Positions 33,258-48,188 of a DNA stretch of 64,000 bases are shown piece by piece. How positions within the stretch are numbered: position 1 is the stretch's first letter; every line of letters starts with the position of its first letter. The notes under the pieces were generated by a model. The model did not search any database. It saw nothing but the letters and a program-made list of their open reading frames with translations, and was not told where the DNA came from. The position numbers and the translations under genes were made by a program. The stretch comes from FEB-7 sp963698265 (GTDB lineage Bacteria; Pseudomonadota; Gammaproteobacteria; Burkholderiales; Usitatibacteraceae): NCBI GenBank assembly GCA_963698265.1, contig CAVOQC010000001.1, positions 434,001 through 498,000 on the forward strand, given 5' to 3'.

Positions 33258-34448
33258 CTACTCCAGTACCTTCGAGACGACGCCGGCACCGACGGTGCGG
33301 CCGCCCTCGCGAATGGCGAATCGAAGCCCCTCCTCCATTGCGATCGGCGCAATCAACGACACCGTCATCTTGATGTTGTCGCCAGGCATCACCATCTCCG
33401 TGCCGGAAGGCAGGTCCAGCGAGCCCGTCACGTCCGTCGTGCGGAAATAGAACTGCGGACGGTAGCCGTTGAAAAACGGCGTGTGGCGCCCCCCCTCCTC
33501 CTTGGAGAGCACGTACACCTCGCACTCGAACTTCGTGTGCGGCGTGATCGAGCCGGGCTTGGCCAGCACCTGGCCGCGCTCGACCTCCTCGCGCTTCGTG
33601 CCCCGCAGCAGCACCCCCACGTTGTCCCCGGCCTGCCCCTGGTCCAGGAGCTTCCTGAACATCTCCACCCCCGTGCACACGGTCTTCACCGTCGCCCGCA
33701 GGCCCACGATCTCGATTTCCTCGCCCACCTTCACGATCCCGCGCTCCACGCGGCCCGTCACCACCGTGCCGCGGCCCGAAATGGAGAACACGTCCTCCAC
33801 CGGCATCAGGAACGCCCCGTCAATGGCGCGCTCCGGCTGCGGAATGTAGCTGTCGAGCGCATCGGCCAGCTTGAAGATCGACTGCGTCCCCAGCTCCGAA
33901 TCCTCACCCTCCAGCGCCTTCAGCGCCGAGCCGATCACGATCGGGGTCTTGTCCCCGGGAAACTTGTACTTCGACAAAAGCTCGCGAACCTCGACCTCGA
34001 CAAGCTCCAGGAGCTCCTTGTCGTCGACCATGTCCGCCTTGTTCATGTACACGATGATGTAGGGCACGCCCACCTGGCGGGCCAGCAGGATGTGCTCGCG
34101 CGTCTGCGGCATCGGGCCGTCGGCCGCCGACACCACCAGGATCGCACCGTCCATCTGCGCCGCACCCGTGATCATGTTCTTCACGTAGTCGGCATGGCCC
34201 GGGCAGTCCACGTGCGCGTAGTGACGGTTGGCCGTCTCGTACTCCACGTGCGCCGTATTGATCGTGATCCCGCGCGCCTTCTCCTCCGGCGCGTTGTCGA
34301 TCTGGTCGTAGGCCCTCGCCTCGCCCCCGAACTTCTTCGAAAGCACCGAGGTGATCGCCGCCGTCAGCGTCGTCTTGCCGTGGTCCACGTGACCGATCGT
34401 CCCCACGTTCACGTGCGGCTTCGTCCGCTCAAACTTGCTCTTCGCCAT
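33258..34448 (-). CDS. tufA: Elongation factor Tu, copy A
   Basis: EF-Tu delivers aminoacyl-tRNA to the ribosome. The 396 residues have G1 GHVDHGKT, the RGITINTAHVEY switch I, G3 DCPGHADY and G4 NKAD (NKCD in E. coli), followed by domains 2 and 3. The coding sequence appears base-for-base identical to tufB at 49723-50913 except for the stop codon (TAG here, TGA there). It lies at the end of rpsL-rpsG-fusA-tufA. Confidence 0.99.
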   Translation of the reverse strand: MAKSKFERTKPHVNVGTIGHVDHGKTTLTAAITSVLSKKFGGEARAYDQIDNAPEEKARGITINTAHVEYETANRHYAHVDCPGHADYVKNMITGAAQMDGAILVVSAADGPMPQTREHILLARQVGVPYIIVYMNKADMVDDKELLELVEVEVRELLSKYKFPGDKTPIVIGSALKALEGEDSELGTQSIFKLADALDSYIPQPERAIDGAFLMPVEDVFSISGRGTVVTGRVERGIVKVGEEIEIVGLRATVKTVCTGVEMFRKLLDQGQAGDNVGVLLRGTKREEVERGQVLAKPGSITPHTKFECEVYVLSKEEGGRHTPFFNGYRPQFYFRTTDVTGSLDLPSGTEMVMPGDNIKMTVSLIAPIAMEEGLRFAIREGGRTVGAGVVSKVLE

Positions 34449-34467
34449 TTCGATTCCTCGTGAATAT

Positions 34468-36573
<2,106 letters not shown>

Positions 36574-36637
36574 TGTGTTCTTTCTGTCGTCTCGAATCCG
36601 CCAAACCTGCCGGGCGGTTCGTGGCTGAATGTCTCGT

Positions 36638-37108
36638 CTAGAAGCGGTAGTGCGCGAAGGCCTTGTTCGCCTCTGCCATGCGGTGTACCTCTTCACGCTT
36701 CTTCACGGCGCCGCCACGGCCTTCCGCGGCCTCCAGAAGCTCGTTGGCCAGGCGCTGACCCATGCTCTTCTCGCCGCGCTTGCGGGCCGCCTCGCGCAGC
36801 CAGCGCATCGCAAGTGCAGTGCGGCGAATGGGGCGAACTTCGACGGGCACCTGGTAGTTGGCACCACCGACCCGGCGACTCTTGACCTCCACCATGGGCC
36901 TCACATTGTTGATCGCCGCGCCAAAGACCTCGAACGGATCCTTGCCCGATTTCTTCGCGATCTGGTCGAGCGCGCCGTACATGATCCGCTCGGCCACGCT
37001 CTTCTTGCCGCGCGTCATCAGGACATTGATGAACTTCGCGACTTCTTCGCTCTTGAACTTGGGATCCGGCAGGATCTCGCGCTTCGGGACTTCTCTGCGG
37101 CGGGGCAT
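36638..37108 (-). CDS. rpsG: 30S ribosomal protein S7
   Basis: S7 starts 30S head assembly and in E. coli represses the str operon. The 156 residues begin MPRRREVPKREILPDPKFKSEEVAKFINVLM and contain RVGGANYQVPVEVRPIRRTALAMRWL. The length is standard. It lies 57 bases after rpsL and 64 before fusA. Confidence 0.99.
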   Translation of the reverse strand: MPRRREVPKREILPDPKFKSEEVAKFINVLMTRGKKSVAERIMYGALDQIAKKSGKDPFEVFGAAINNVRPMVEVKSRRVGGANYQVPVEVRPIRRTALAMRWLREAARKRGEKSMGQRLANELLEAAEGRGGAVKKREEVHRMAEANKAFAHYRF

Positions 37109-37165
37109 AGGTTTCTATCCGTTCAGTAAGTGTCTGTCAGGCGGCCTCGGGCCGGCCATCCCGGC

Positions 37166-37543
37166 TCACGCGGCCTTGGGCCGCTTGGCGCCGTACTTCG
37201 AGCGCGACTGCTTGCGATCCTTGACTCCCGCGGTGTCGAGGCTGCCGCGAACCATGTGGTAGCGAACGCCGGGAAGGTCCTTCACGCGACCGCCCCGGAT
37301 GAGCACCACGGAGTGCTCCTGGAGGTTGTGCCCCTCACCGCCGATGTAGCTGATGACCTCGTAACCGTTGGTGAGCCGCACCTTGGCGACCTTCCGCAGG
37401 GCGGAGTTCGGCTTTTTCGGCGTGGTCGTGTAGACGCGCGTGCAAACACCCCGTTTCTGGGGGCTACCGCCAAGCGCCGGCACCTTGCTCTTGGTTATGG
37501 CCTTCTGGCGCGGCTTGCGAAGCAACTGATTGATCGTGGGCAT
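37166..37543 (-). CDS. rpsL: 30S ribosomal protein S12
   Basis: S12 is the decoding-centre protein and streptomycin target. The 125 residues begin MPTINQLLRKPRQKAITKSKVPAL, with TTTPKKPNSALRKVAKVRLTNG and RGGRVKDLPGVRYHMVRG. Both resistance hot-spot lysines are wild type. It is the first gene of the str operon and has its own promoter candidate at 37634-37662. Confidence 0.99.
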   Translation of the reverse strand: MPTINQLLRKPRQKAITKSKVPALGGSPQKRGVCTRVYTTTPKKPNSALRKVAKVRLTNGYEVISYIGGEGHNLQEHSVVLIRGGRVKDLPGVRYHMVRGSLDTAGVKDRKQSRSKYGAKRPKAA

Positions 37544-37633
37544 TTTTTTCGTCCGATGGGTCGTTCCGGACCCCCTCTCGGAAGCCGGCCTCCACAACCC
37601 CATGGGAAAAGGGGCTGCGGAAAAAAGCTCTCA

Positions 37634-37658
37634 AGTTTAGGGGTTTAGGTCATTTCAG

Positions 37659-37662
<4 letters not shown>
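37634..37662 (-). promoter_or_regulatory. Promoter of the str operon (rpsL-rpsG-fusA-tufA)
   Basis: On the minus strand TTGACT (37662-37657) and TAAACT (37639-37634) are separated by exactly 17 bases, a near-consensus sigma-70 promoter. The -35 hexamer overlaps the rpoC stop codon (TGA within TTGACT). The rpsL ATG is about 91 bases downstream of the -10. Confidence 0.88.
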
Positions 37663-41858
<4,196 letters not shown>

Positions 41859-41912
41859 CCGAATTCTCCTGGGGCGTTCGCTGCTTGGGCGCGCTGGCTG
41901 GACTTGTTCAGG

Positions 41913-44900
41913 TCAGTGACGCTCGAGATCGATGTCGATCGCGAGCGAGCGGATCTCCTTCACCAGCACGTTGAACGACTCGGGCATGCCCGCCTCGATC
42001 TTGTGCTCGCCCTTCACGATGCTTTCGTAGACCTTGGTGCGGCCCTGCGTGTCGTCCGACTTCACGGTGAGCATTTCCTGCAGCGTGTAGGCCGCGCCGT
42101 AGGCCTCGAGCGCCCAAACCTCCATCTCGCCGAATCGCTGCCCGCCGAACTGCGCCTTGCCGCCGAGCGGCTGCTGCGTGACGAGCGAGTACGGGCCCGT
42201 GGAGCGCGCGTGCATCTTGTCGTCGACCAGATGGTGGAGCTTCAGGATGTGCATGTACCCCACCGTGACCTTGCGATCGAAAGGATCTCCGGTGCGTCCG
42301 TCGTGGAGGGAGATCTGTCCGCTGCGTGGAAGCCCCGCCAGCTCGAGCATGTCCTTGATCTCCGCCTCGGTGGCGCCGTCGAATACGGGTGTGGCGAACG
42401 GAACTCCGCCGGTTAGGTTCGCTCCGAGCTCGAGCACCTCCTCGTCCGTGAACGAGGCGATGTCCTCCTTCTTGCCTGCCGAGTTGTAGATCTTGTCGAG
42501 GTACTTTCGCAGCTTGGACACACTCTCGTGGCCGCGAAGCATCTCGCCGATCTTCACGCCCAGTCCCTTTGCGGCCCATCCGAGGTGAGTCTCCAGGATC
42601 TGGCCGACGTTCATCCGGGAGGGAACGCCCAGCGGGTTGAGTACGATATCCACCGAGGTTCCATCGGCCATGAAGGGCATGTCCTCGACGGGAACGATCT
42701 TCGAGATCACGCCTTTGTTGCCGTGCCGTCCGGCCATCTTGTCGCCCGGCTGCAGGCGCCGCTTCACGGCGACATAGACCTTCACCATCTTCTGGACACC
42801 GGGCGGAAGCTCGTCGCCCTGCGTGAGCTTCTTCTTCTTCTCCTCGAAAGCGCGGTCGAACTCCTTGCGCGTGAGGTCAAGGGACTCGCGCAGCTGCTCG
42901 AGCTGGGACGCCGATTCGTCGTCCGAGAGTCGGATATCGAACCACTCGTGGCGCTCGAGCTCCGTGAGGTACGCCTTCGTGAGCTTGGTGCCCTTGGCAA
43001 GCCGCTTGGGACCACCCTTTGCGGTCTTGCCATTGAGCATGCGTTCGAGGCGGGCGAAGAGATCGTCCTCCACGATCCTCAGCTGGTCGTGGAGGTCCTT
43101 GCGATAATCCTTGAGCTGGTCGTCGATGATCTGCTGGGCACGCTTGTCGCGCTGGATGCCTTCGCGCGTGAAAACCTGCACGTCGATCACGCAACCCGAT
43201 ATGCCGGACGGAACCCGCAGGCTCGTGTCCTTCACGTCGGAGGCCTTCTCGCCGAAAATCGCGCGAAGGAGCTTCTCCTCCGGCGTGAGCTGGGTCTCGC
43301 CCTTCGGCGTGACCTTTCCCACCAGGACATCTCCGGCCTCGACCTCCGCCCCGATGTAGACGATGCCGGATTCGTCCAGCCGCGCGAGCATCCTCTCGGA
43401 TAGGTTGGAGATGTCTCGCGTGATCTCCTCGGGCCCGAGCTTCGTGTCGCGCGCGACGACCACGAGTTCCTCGATGTGGATCGAGGTATAGCGGTCATCC
43501 GCGACCACGCGCTCGGAAATGAGGATGGAATCCTCGAAGTTGTAGCCGTTCCACGGCATGAATGCGACCAGCAGATTCTGTCCGAGCGCCAGCTCACCCA
43601 TGTCCGTGGATGCGCCGTCTGCGATCACGTCCCCGGCCGCTATCAGGTCACCGACCTTCACCAGCGGGCGCTGGTTGATGTTGGTGTTCTGGTTGGACCG
43701 CATGTACTTCGTCAGGTTGTAGATGTCCACGCCCGCCTTGCCGGCGCTTGTCTCGATGTCGTTCACGCGCACCACGATCCGACCGGCGTCGACATAGTCG
43801 ATTCGCCCGCCGCGCCGCGCCTGCACCGCCGTGCCGGAGTCGATGGCGACCGTGCGCTCGATGCCCGTACCGACGAGAGGCTTTTCGGCACGAAGGCAGG
43901 GAACGGCTTGTCGCTGCATGTTCGAGCCCATCAGGGCGCGGTTCGCGTCGTCGTGCTCGAGGAAGGGGATGAGGGACGCCGCCACGGAAACGATCTGCGA
44001 CGGGGCAACGTCTATGTACTCGATCTTCTCGGGGCTCGACAACGTGAACTCGTTGCGGTGGCGGCACGAGACCAGCTCGTTCACGAAATGCCCCGACTTG
44101 TCGAGTTCCGCGTTCGCCTGCGCGATGACGTACTTGCCCTCCTCGATCGCCGACAGGAACTCGATCTCCTTGCCCACCTTCGAACCCTTTACCTTCCGAT
44201 AGGGTGTTTCGATGAAACCGTAGTCGTTGGTGCGGGCGAAGAGCGCGAGCGAGTTGATGAGGCCGATGTTCGGGCCTTCCGGCGTCTCGATCGGGCACAC
44301 GCGGCCGTAATGCGTGGGATGAACGTCCCGCACCTCGAACCCCGCGCGCTCGCGAGTGAGGCCGCCGGGCCCCAGTGCCGAAATGCGGCGCTTGTGCGTG
44401 ATCTCGGAGAGCGGATTCGTCTGGTCCATGAACTGCGAAAGCTGGCTCGAACCGAAGAACTCCTTGATCGCCGCGGAAACGGGCTTCGCGTTGATGAGGT
44501 CGTGCGGCATCAGATTCTCGCTCTCCGCCTGCGAGAGCCGCTCGCGCACCGCCCGCTCAACGCGAACGAGGCCGGAGCGGAACTGGTTTTCGGCCAGCTC
44601 GCCAACCGAGCGCACGCGCCGGTTGCCCAGGTGATCGATGTCGTCGATCTCCCCGCGCCCGTTTCGAAGTTCGACGAGGATGCGGATGACGGCGACGATG
44701 TCGTCCGTCGAAAGCGTCATCGGGCCCGTCAGTTCGTCCTTGCCGACGCGGCGGTTGAACTTCATGCGGCCGACGTCGGAAAGGTCGTATCGGTCCTCGC
44801 TGAAAAAGAGCCCGTTGAAGAGCGTCTTCACCGCATCTTCGGTCGGCGGCTCGCCTGGCCGCATCATCCTGTAGATCGCGACCTGGGCATTCAGCTGGTC

Positions 44901-45986
44901 CACCGACTCGTCCACTCGCAGCGTCTGCGAGATGTACGGGCCCTGGTCGAGATCGTTGGTATAGATCGTCTGGAGCTCCTCGATGCCGGCCTCCTCGATC
45001 TTCTTGAGCAGCGTCTCGGTTACCTCCTCGTTGGCGCTGGCGACGATCTCGCCGGTCTCCTTGTTGACGAGATTCTTCGCGAGCGTTCTACCGAGAAGGA
45101 AGTCGGCCTCGACGGAAAGCTTCTTCATTCCCGCGGTTTCCATGTCGCGGATGTGCTTGACCGTGATGCGCTTGTCCTTCTGGACGATGACCTTGCCGGC
45201 CTTGGTGGCGATGTCGAATCGGGCGATCTCGCCCTTCAACCGCTCAGGAACGACTTCGAACTCGATTCCCTTCTTGCCGAAGTGGAACGTGTCGAAGACG
45301 AAGAACTCGGCGAGAATGCGCTCGGGCGTGTACCCGAGGGACTTGAGAAGGATCGTGACCGGCATCTTGCGTCGACGGTCGACGCGGAAGTAGAGAAAGT
45401 CCTTCGGGTCGAACTCGAAGTCGAGCCACGAGCCGCGGTAGGGGATCACGCGGGCCGAGAAGAGTAGCTTCCCGGAAGAATGGGTCTTGCCCCTGTCGTG
45501 CTCGAAGAACACGCCGGGCGACCGGTGGAGCTGGCTCACGATGACGCGTTCCGTGCCGTTCACCACGAAGGAGCCGTTGCGGGTCATGAGAGGGATCTCG
45601 CCCATGTAGACCTCCTGCTCCTTCACCTCCTTGATCGTGGGCTTGGTCGCCTCGCGGTCCATGATCGTCAGCCGGACCTTCGCGCGAAGGGGGCTCGCGA
45701 ACGTGAGGCCCCGCTGCTGGCATTCGACCACGTCGAACGGGGGCTCGCCGAGCGCGTAGCTCACGAACTCGAGCCTGGCATTTCCCGAATGGCTCGAAAT
45801 CGGAAAGACCGAGGAGAATGCCGATTGCAGGCCCGTTTCGCGGCGAGAGCCCGGCGCTGTCTCGGCTTGCAGGAACTCGGCGTAGGAATCGAGCTGCGTG
45901 GCCAGAAGGAACGGCACGTCGAGGACGGCCGCCCGCTTGGCGAAACTCTTGCGAATGCGCTTCTTCTCGGTGAACGTATAGGTCAT
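41913..45986 (-). CDS. rpoB: RNA polymerase beta subunit
   Basis: The 1357-residue beta subunit starts MTYTFTEKKRIRKSFAKR, with GGAG 5-6 bases before the ATG. The rifampicin region FGSSQLSQFMDQTNPLSEITHKRRISALGPGG has the sensitive-type residues Asp, His and Ser. Lobe and flap regions are complete, and the end MPESFNVLVKEIRSLAIDIDLERH is conserved. It is preceded by a 245-base hairpin-rich gap after rplL. Confidence 0.99.
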   Translation of the reverse strand: MTYTFTEKKRIRKSFAKRAAVLDVPFLLATQLDSYAEFLQAETAPGSRRETGLQSAFSSVFPISSHSGNARLEFVSYALGEPPFDVVECQQRGLTFASPLRAKVRLTIMDREATKPTIKEVKEQEVYMGEIPLMTRNGSFVVNGTERVIVSQLHRSPGVFFEHDRGKTHSSGKLLFSARVIPYRGSWLDFEFDPKDFLYFRVDRRRKMPVTILLKSLGYTPERILAEFFVFDTFHFGKKGIEFEVVPERLKGEIARFDIATKAGKVIVQKDKRITVKHIRDMETAGMKKLSVEADFLLGRTLAKNLVNKETGEIVASANEEVTETLLKKIEEAGIEELQTIYTNDLDQGPYISQTLRVDESVDQLNAQVAIYRMMRPGEPPTEDAVKTLFNGLFFSEDRYDLSDVGRMKFNRRVGKDELTGPMTLSTDDIVAVIRILVELRNGRGEIDDIDHLGNRRVRSVGELAENQFRSGLVRVERAVRERLSQAESENLMPHDLINAKPVSAAIKEFFGSSQLSQFMDQTNPLSEITHKRRISALGPGGLTRERAGFEVRDVHPTHYGRVCPIETPEGPNIGLINSLALFARTNDYGFIETPYRKVKGSKVGKEIEFLSAIEEGKYVIAQANAELDKSGHFVNELVSCRHRNEFTLSSPEKIEYIDVAPSQIVSVAASLIPFLEHDDANRALMGSNMQRQAVPCLRAEKPLVGTGIERTVAIDSGTAVQARRGGRIDYVDAGRIVVRVNDIETSAGKAGVDIYNLTKYMRSNQNTNINQRPLVKVGDLIAAGDVIADGASTDMGELALGQNLLVAFMPWNGYNFEDSILISERVVADDRYTSIHIEELVVVARDTKLGPEEITRDISNLSERMLARLDESGIVYIGAEVEAGDVLVGKVTPKGETQLTPEEKLLRAIFGEKASDVKDTSLRVPSGISGCVIDVQVFTREGIQRDKRAQQIIDDQLKDYRKDLHDQLRIVEDDLFARLERMLNGKTAKGGPKRLAKGTKLTKAYLTELERHEWFDIRLSDDESASQLEQLRESLDLTRKEFDRAFEEKKKKLTQGDELPPGVQKMVKVYVAVKRRLQPGDKMAGRHGNKGVISKIVPVEDMPFMADGTSVDIVLNPLGVPSRMNVGQILETHLGWAAKGLGVKIGEMLRGHESVSKLRKYLDKIYNSAGKKEDIASFTDEEVLELGANLTGGVPFATPVFDGATEAEIKDMLELAGLPRSGQISLHDGRTGDPFDRKVTVGYMHILKLHHLVDDKMHARSTGPYSLVTQQPLGGKAQFGGQRFGEMEVWALEAYGAAYTLQEMLTVKSDDTQGRTKVYESIVKGEHKIEAGMPESFNVLVKEIRSLAIDIDLERH

Positions 45987-46080
45987 GATGGCTCCGGAAA
46001 TCCCGCGGGCGCGTGGGCGCCCGTGCACCCGACTGGTGCTCATGGCCTGGTGGCTGGCCCCTACCAGCCGCTGGCGGACA

Positions 46081-46097
46081 GCCGCATGGGATGCGGC
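46081..46097 (-). promoter_or_regulatory. Short hairpin in the rplL-rpoB gap
   Basis: GCCGCAT-GGG-ATGCGGC forms a perfect 7-bp stem with a 3-base loop. It is the member of the hairpin series closest to rpoB, about 95 bases before its start. Confidence 0.6.
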
Positions 46098-46127
46098 CCG
46101 ACCAAACCTCGCCTCCTGCAGTCGCTT

Positions 46128-46170
46128 CAGAAGGCAAATCAAAGCCGTCTCGGCTTTGATTTGGCTTCTG
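46128..46170 (-). promoter_or_regulatory. 20-bp stem-loop in the rplL-rpoB gap, possible RNase III site or attenuator
   Basis: Bases 46128-46147 pair with 46151-46170 with one mismatch (G against G at the seventh position from the outside) around a 3-base loop. The core GGCTTTGATTTG is AT-rich by the standards of this region. In E. coli the same gap has an attenuator and an RNase III processing site; a double-stranded stem of this length would suit RNase III. There is no T-run, so full termination is unlikely. Confidence 0.75.
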
Positions 46171-46175
46171 GAACT

Positions 46176-46215
46176 GCGCTGGAGCGAGCACCGGAGACCG
46201 GTGCAGCTCCAGCGC
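46176..46215 (-). promoter_or_regulatory. 16-bp bulged stem-loop just after rplL
   Basis: GCGCTGGAGC at 46176-46185 pairs with GCTCCAGCGC at 46206-46215. Inside, CACCGG pairs with CCGGTG around an AGA loop, with a small GAG/CA internal loop. It begins 16 bases after the rplL stop on the transcribed strand and has no T-run. It may be a partial terminator or an mRNA-stabilising structure. Confidence 0.7.
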
Positions 46216-46231
46216 CCCAGACATGCCGCCG

Positions 46232-46612
46232 TTATTTCACTTCCACCTTGGCGCCGGCTTCCTCCAGCTTCTTCTTCACCGTCTCGGCTTCCGCCTTGTT
46301 CACCGCTTCCTTCACGGGCTTGGGCGCGCCATCGACGAGATCCTTGGCCTCCTTCAGGCCCAGCCCCGTCACCTCGCGCACGGCCTTGATGGTGTTCACC
46401 TTGTTCTCGCCGGCCGCGATGAGGATCACGCTGAATTCCGTCTGTTCTTCGGCCACAGCGGCAGCGCCGCCTGCAGCGGGCGCGGCAACGGCAACTGCGG
46501 CGGCTGCGGCGGACACGCCGAACTTCTCCTCCATGTCCTTGATGAGCTGCGAGAGCTCGAGGACGGTCATGTTGGAGACTGCTTCTAGGATTTCCTGCTT
46601 GGCGATAGCCAT
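46232..46612 (-). CDS. rplL: 50S ribosomal protein L7/L12
   Basis: L7/L12 forms the flexible stalk that recruits GTPase factors. The 126 residues comprise the N-terminal dimerisation domain, an Ala-rich hinge at about 35-53 and the C-terminal domain with KVNTIKAVREVTGLGLKEAKDLVDGAPKPVKE. It is 52 bases after rplJ and followed by the hairpin-rich gap before rpoB. Confidence 0.99.
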   Translation of the reverse strand: MAIAKQEILEAVSNMTVLELSQLIKDMEEKFGVSAAAAAVAVAAPAAGGAAAVAEEQTEFSVILIAAGENKVNTIKAVREVTGLGLKEAKDLVDGAPKPVKEAVNKAEAETVKKKLEEAGAKVEVK

Positions 46613-46664
46613 CGTTCGTTCTCCTGTACTTGATTCAGTGGTCGTTGGATAAGGGTCGCGGCGA

Positions 46665-47195
46665 TCAGGCCGCCAGCTTCTCTTTCTGGTCGCGCACGGC
46701 AGCGAGGGTCCGGACGAACTTGCCCGGGATCTCGTTGAGCGTCTGGACGAACTTGGAAACCGGCGCCAGCATGGTGCCCAGGAGCATGGCGAGGAGTTCC
46801 TCGCGGCCCGGGAGCATCGCGAGACTGCCGACCTCCTTTGCGCTCATCACCTGGTTGGGCATTGCCCCGGCCTTGATGACGAGCTTGTCGTTTTCCCTCG
46901 CGTACGCGTGAAGCACCTTCGCGGCCGCAACGGGGTCGACGGAAATGCCGTAGGCAAGCGGACCGACCATCAGGTCAGAGAGCTTCTCGAACGGCGTTCC
47001 CTTGACAGCGCGGCGCGCCAGGGTGTTCTTCAGCACGCGAAGGTAGACGCCGGATGCGCGCGCCCTTGCACGTAGCTGCGTGATCTTCTCGACCGGCAGG
47101 CCACGATACTCGGCAAGCACGACGGCCTGCGCGTTGGCCAGCCGGGCGGAGATCTCCGCCACGACTTCCTTCTTGCTTTCAAGATTCAGACTCAA
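46665..47195 (-). CDS. rplJ: 50S ribosomal protein L10
   Basis: L10 anchors L7/L12 and in E. coli represses its own operon. The 176 residues starting at TTG read MSLNLESKKEVVAEISARL, which aligns residue for residue with the E. coli N-terminus. The TTG lies 7 bases after GAAGGAG. The GTG two codons upstream lies only one base after it, so TTG is preferred. YRGLPVEKITQLR and LKNTLARRAVKGTPFEKL are typical. A structured leader precedes it. Confidence 0.97.
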   Translation of the reverse strand: MSLNLESKKEVVAEISARLANAQAVVLAEYRGLPVEKITQLRARARASGVYLRVLKNTLARRAVKGTPFEKLSDLMVGPLAYGISVDPVAAAKVLHAYARENDKLVIKAGAMPNQVMSAKEVGSLAMLPGREELLAMLLGTMLAPVSKFVQTLNEIPGKFVRTLAAVRDQKEKLAA

Positions 47196-47309
47196 GGTCA
47201 CACTCCTTCAGAAATTCGATGCGCAGCCTTCGCGGGCCCTTGGGAATGCCCGCTGAACTCCGCACCTTCCATAGCGACCTTTCGTCAGGAGACCGGTAGC
47301 GCCCGATGC

Positions 47310-47427
47310 GGGCGGAAGAATCCTGATATTGGGTTCGCCATCTGCGTAGGCTTCGGGGTCGCATCCCCTCGATTGAGCCCTTTGGATCGCCCCAGCGAGC
47401 TGGGGCCTTCCGGGGGCGCCTACGGTC
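47310..47427 (-). promoter_or_regulatory. L10-type autoregulatory leader of rplJL
   Basis: On the transcribed strand, CCGTAGGCG (47425-47417) can pair with GCCTACGC (47351-47344), enclosing a hairpin GCCCCAGC/GCTGGGGC at 47389-47406. The conserved-looking AGATGGCGAACCC follows. This long-range stem with an inner hairpin resembles the L10-L7/L12 binding leader of proteobacterial rplJ. Boundaries are approximate. Confidence 0.65.
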
Positions 47428-47436
47428 TTGGATAAC

Positions 47437-47465
47437 CCGCCGCCGGCCACGAGGGCCGGCGGCGG
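47437..47465 (-). terminator. 12-bp GC hairpin after rplA (possible attenuator)
   Basis: CCGCCGCCGGCC and GGCCGGCGGCGG form a perfect 12-bp stem around ACGAG, starting 7 bases after the rplA stop. No U-run follows (GTTATCC), so it is more likely a partial terminator or an mRNA end-protecting structure than a full terminator. Confidence 0.5.
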
Positions 47466-47472
47466 CCCAAAG

Positions 47473-48186
47473 CTAGTGCGCTGCGCCGGCGGAACTGCCG
47501 GCGAGCGTTGAATGGTCCACGCGGATGCCGACCCCCATGGTGCTGGAGACCGACACCTTCTTGAGGTAGATGCCCTTGGACGACGAAGGCTTGGACTTGT
47601 TGATGGCGCCGATAAGGGCCTCGAAATTCTCCGCGAGGGCCTCGAGCGCGAAGGACGCACGACCGATCGTGCACTGCACGATGCCGGCCTTGTCGGCCCG
47701 GTACTGCACTTGTCCTGCCTTCGCGTTCTTCACGGCCTCCGTCACGTTCGGGGTAACGGTGCCGACCTTCGGGTTCGGCATGAGGCCGCGGGGTCCCAGC
47801 ACCTGACCCAGCGGGCCGACGACCTTCATGGCGTCCGGCGTGGCGATGACGACGTCGAAATCCAGGAACCCGCCCTTGATCTTTTCCGCGAGGTCGTCAA
47901 AACCGATCACGTCCGCTCCGGCCGCCTTTGCGGCCTCGGCGTTCGCGCCCTGCGCGAACACGGCAACACGGACCTTCTTGCCCGTGCCCCGGGGAAGGAC
48001 AACGCTTCCACGCACGACCTGATCGGATTTCTTGGCATCGATGCCGAGGTTCACAGCCACGTCGATCGACTCGTCGAACTTGGCCGTGGCCGTCTTCTTG
48101 GCCAGGTCGAGGGCATCGCCGAGGGCATAGGCCTTCGAGCGGTCCACCAGTGCCGAGATGTTCTTCACGCGCTTGGAGTCGGCCAT
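47473..48186 (-). CDS. rplA: 50S ribosomal protein L1
   Basis: L1 forms the mobile stalk that ejects tRNA and represses the L11 operon in E. coli. The 237 residues contain NLGIDAKKSDQVVRGSVVLPRGTGK and VLGPRGLMPNPKVGTVT, ending with the usual C-terminal KKVSVSSTMGVGIRVD. It lies 2 bases after rplK. Confidence 0.99.
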   Translation of the reverse strand: MADSKRVKNISALVDRSKAYALGDALDLAKKTATAKFDESIDVAVNLGIDAKKSDQVVRGSVVLPRGTGKKVRVAVFAQGANAEAAKAAGADVIGFDDLAEKIKGGFLDFDVVIATPDAMKVVGPLGQVLGPRGLMPNPKVGTVTPNVTEAVKNAKAGQVQYRADKAGIVQCTIGRASFALEALAENFEALIGAINKSKPSSSKGIYLKKVSVSSTMGVGIRVDHSTLAGSSAGAAH

Positions 48187-48188
48187 GA

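Noticed and set aside
43476..45467. Plus-strand open frame of 663 codons antisense to rpoB
   Set aside because: Mirror of a highly conserved gene; no start signal and no independent homology.
47437..47465. Strong hairpin after rplA as a full intrinsic terminator
   Set aside because: No U-run follows, and rplJL downstream shows no separate promoter that I can recognise, so complete termination is unlikely.
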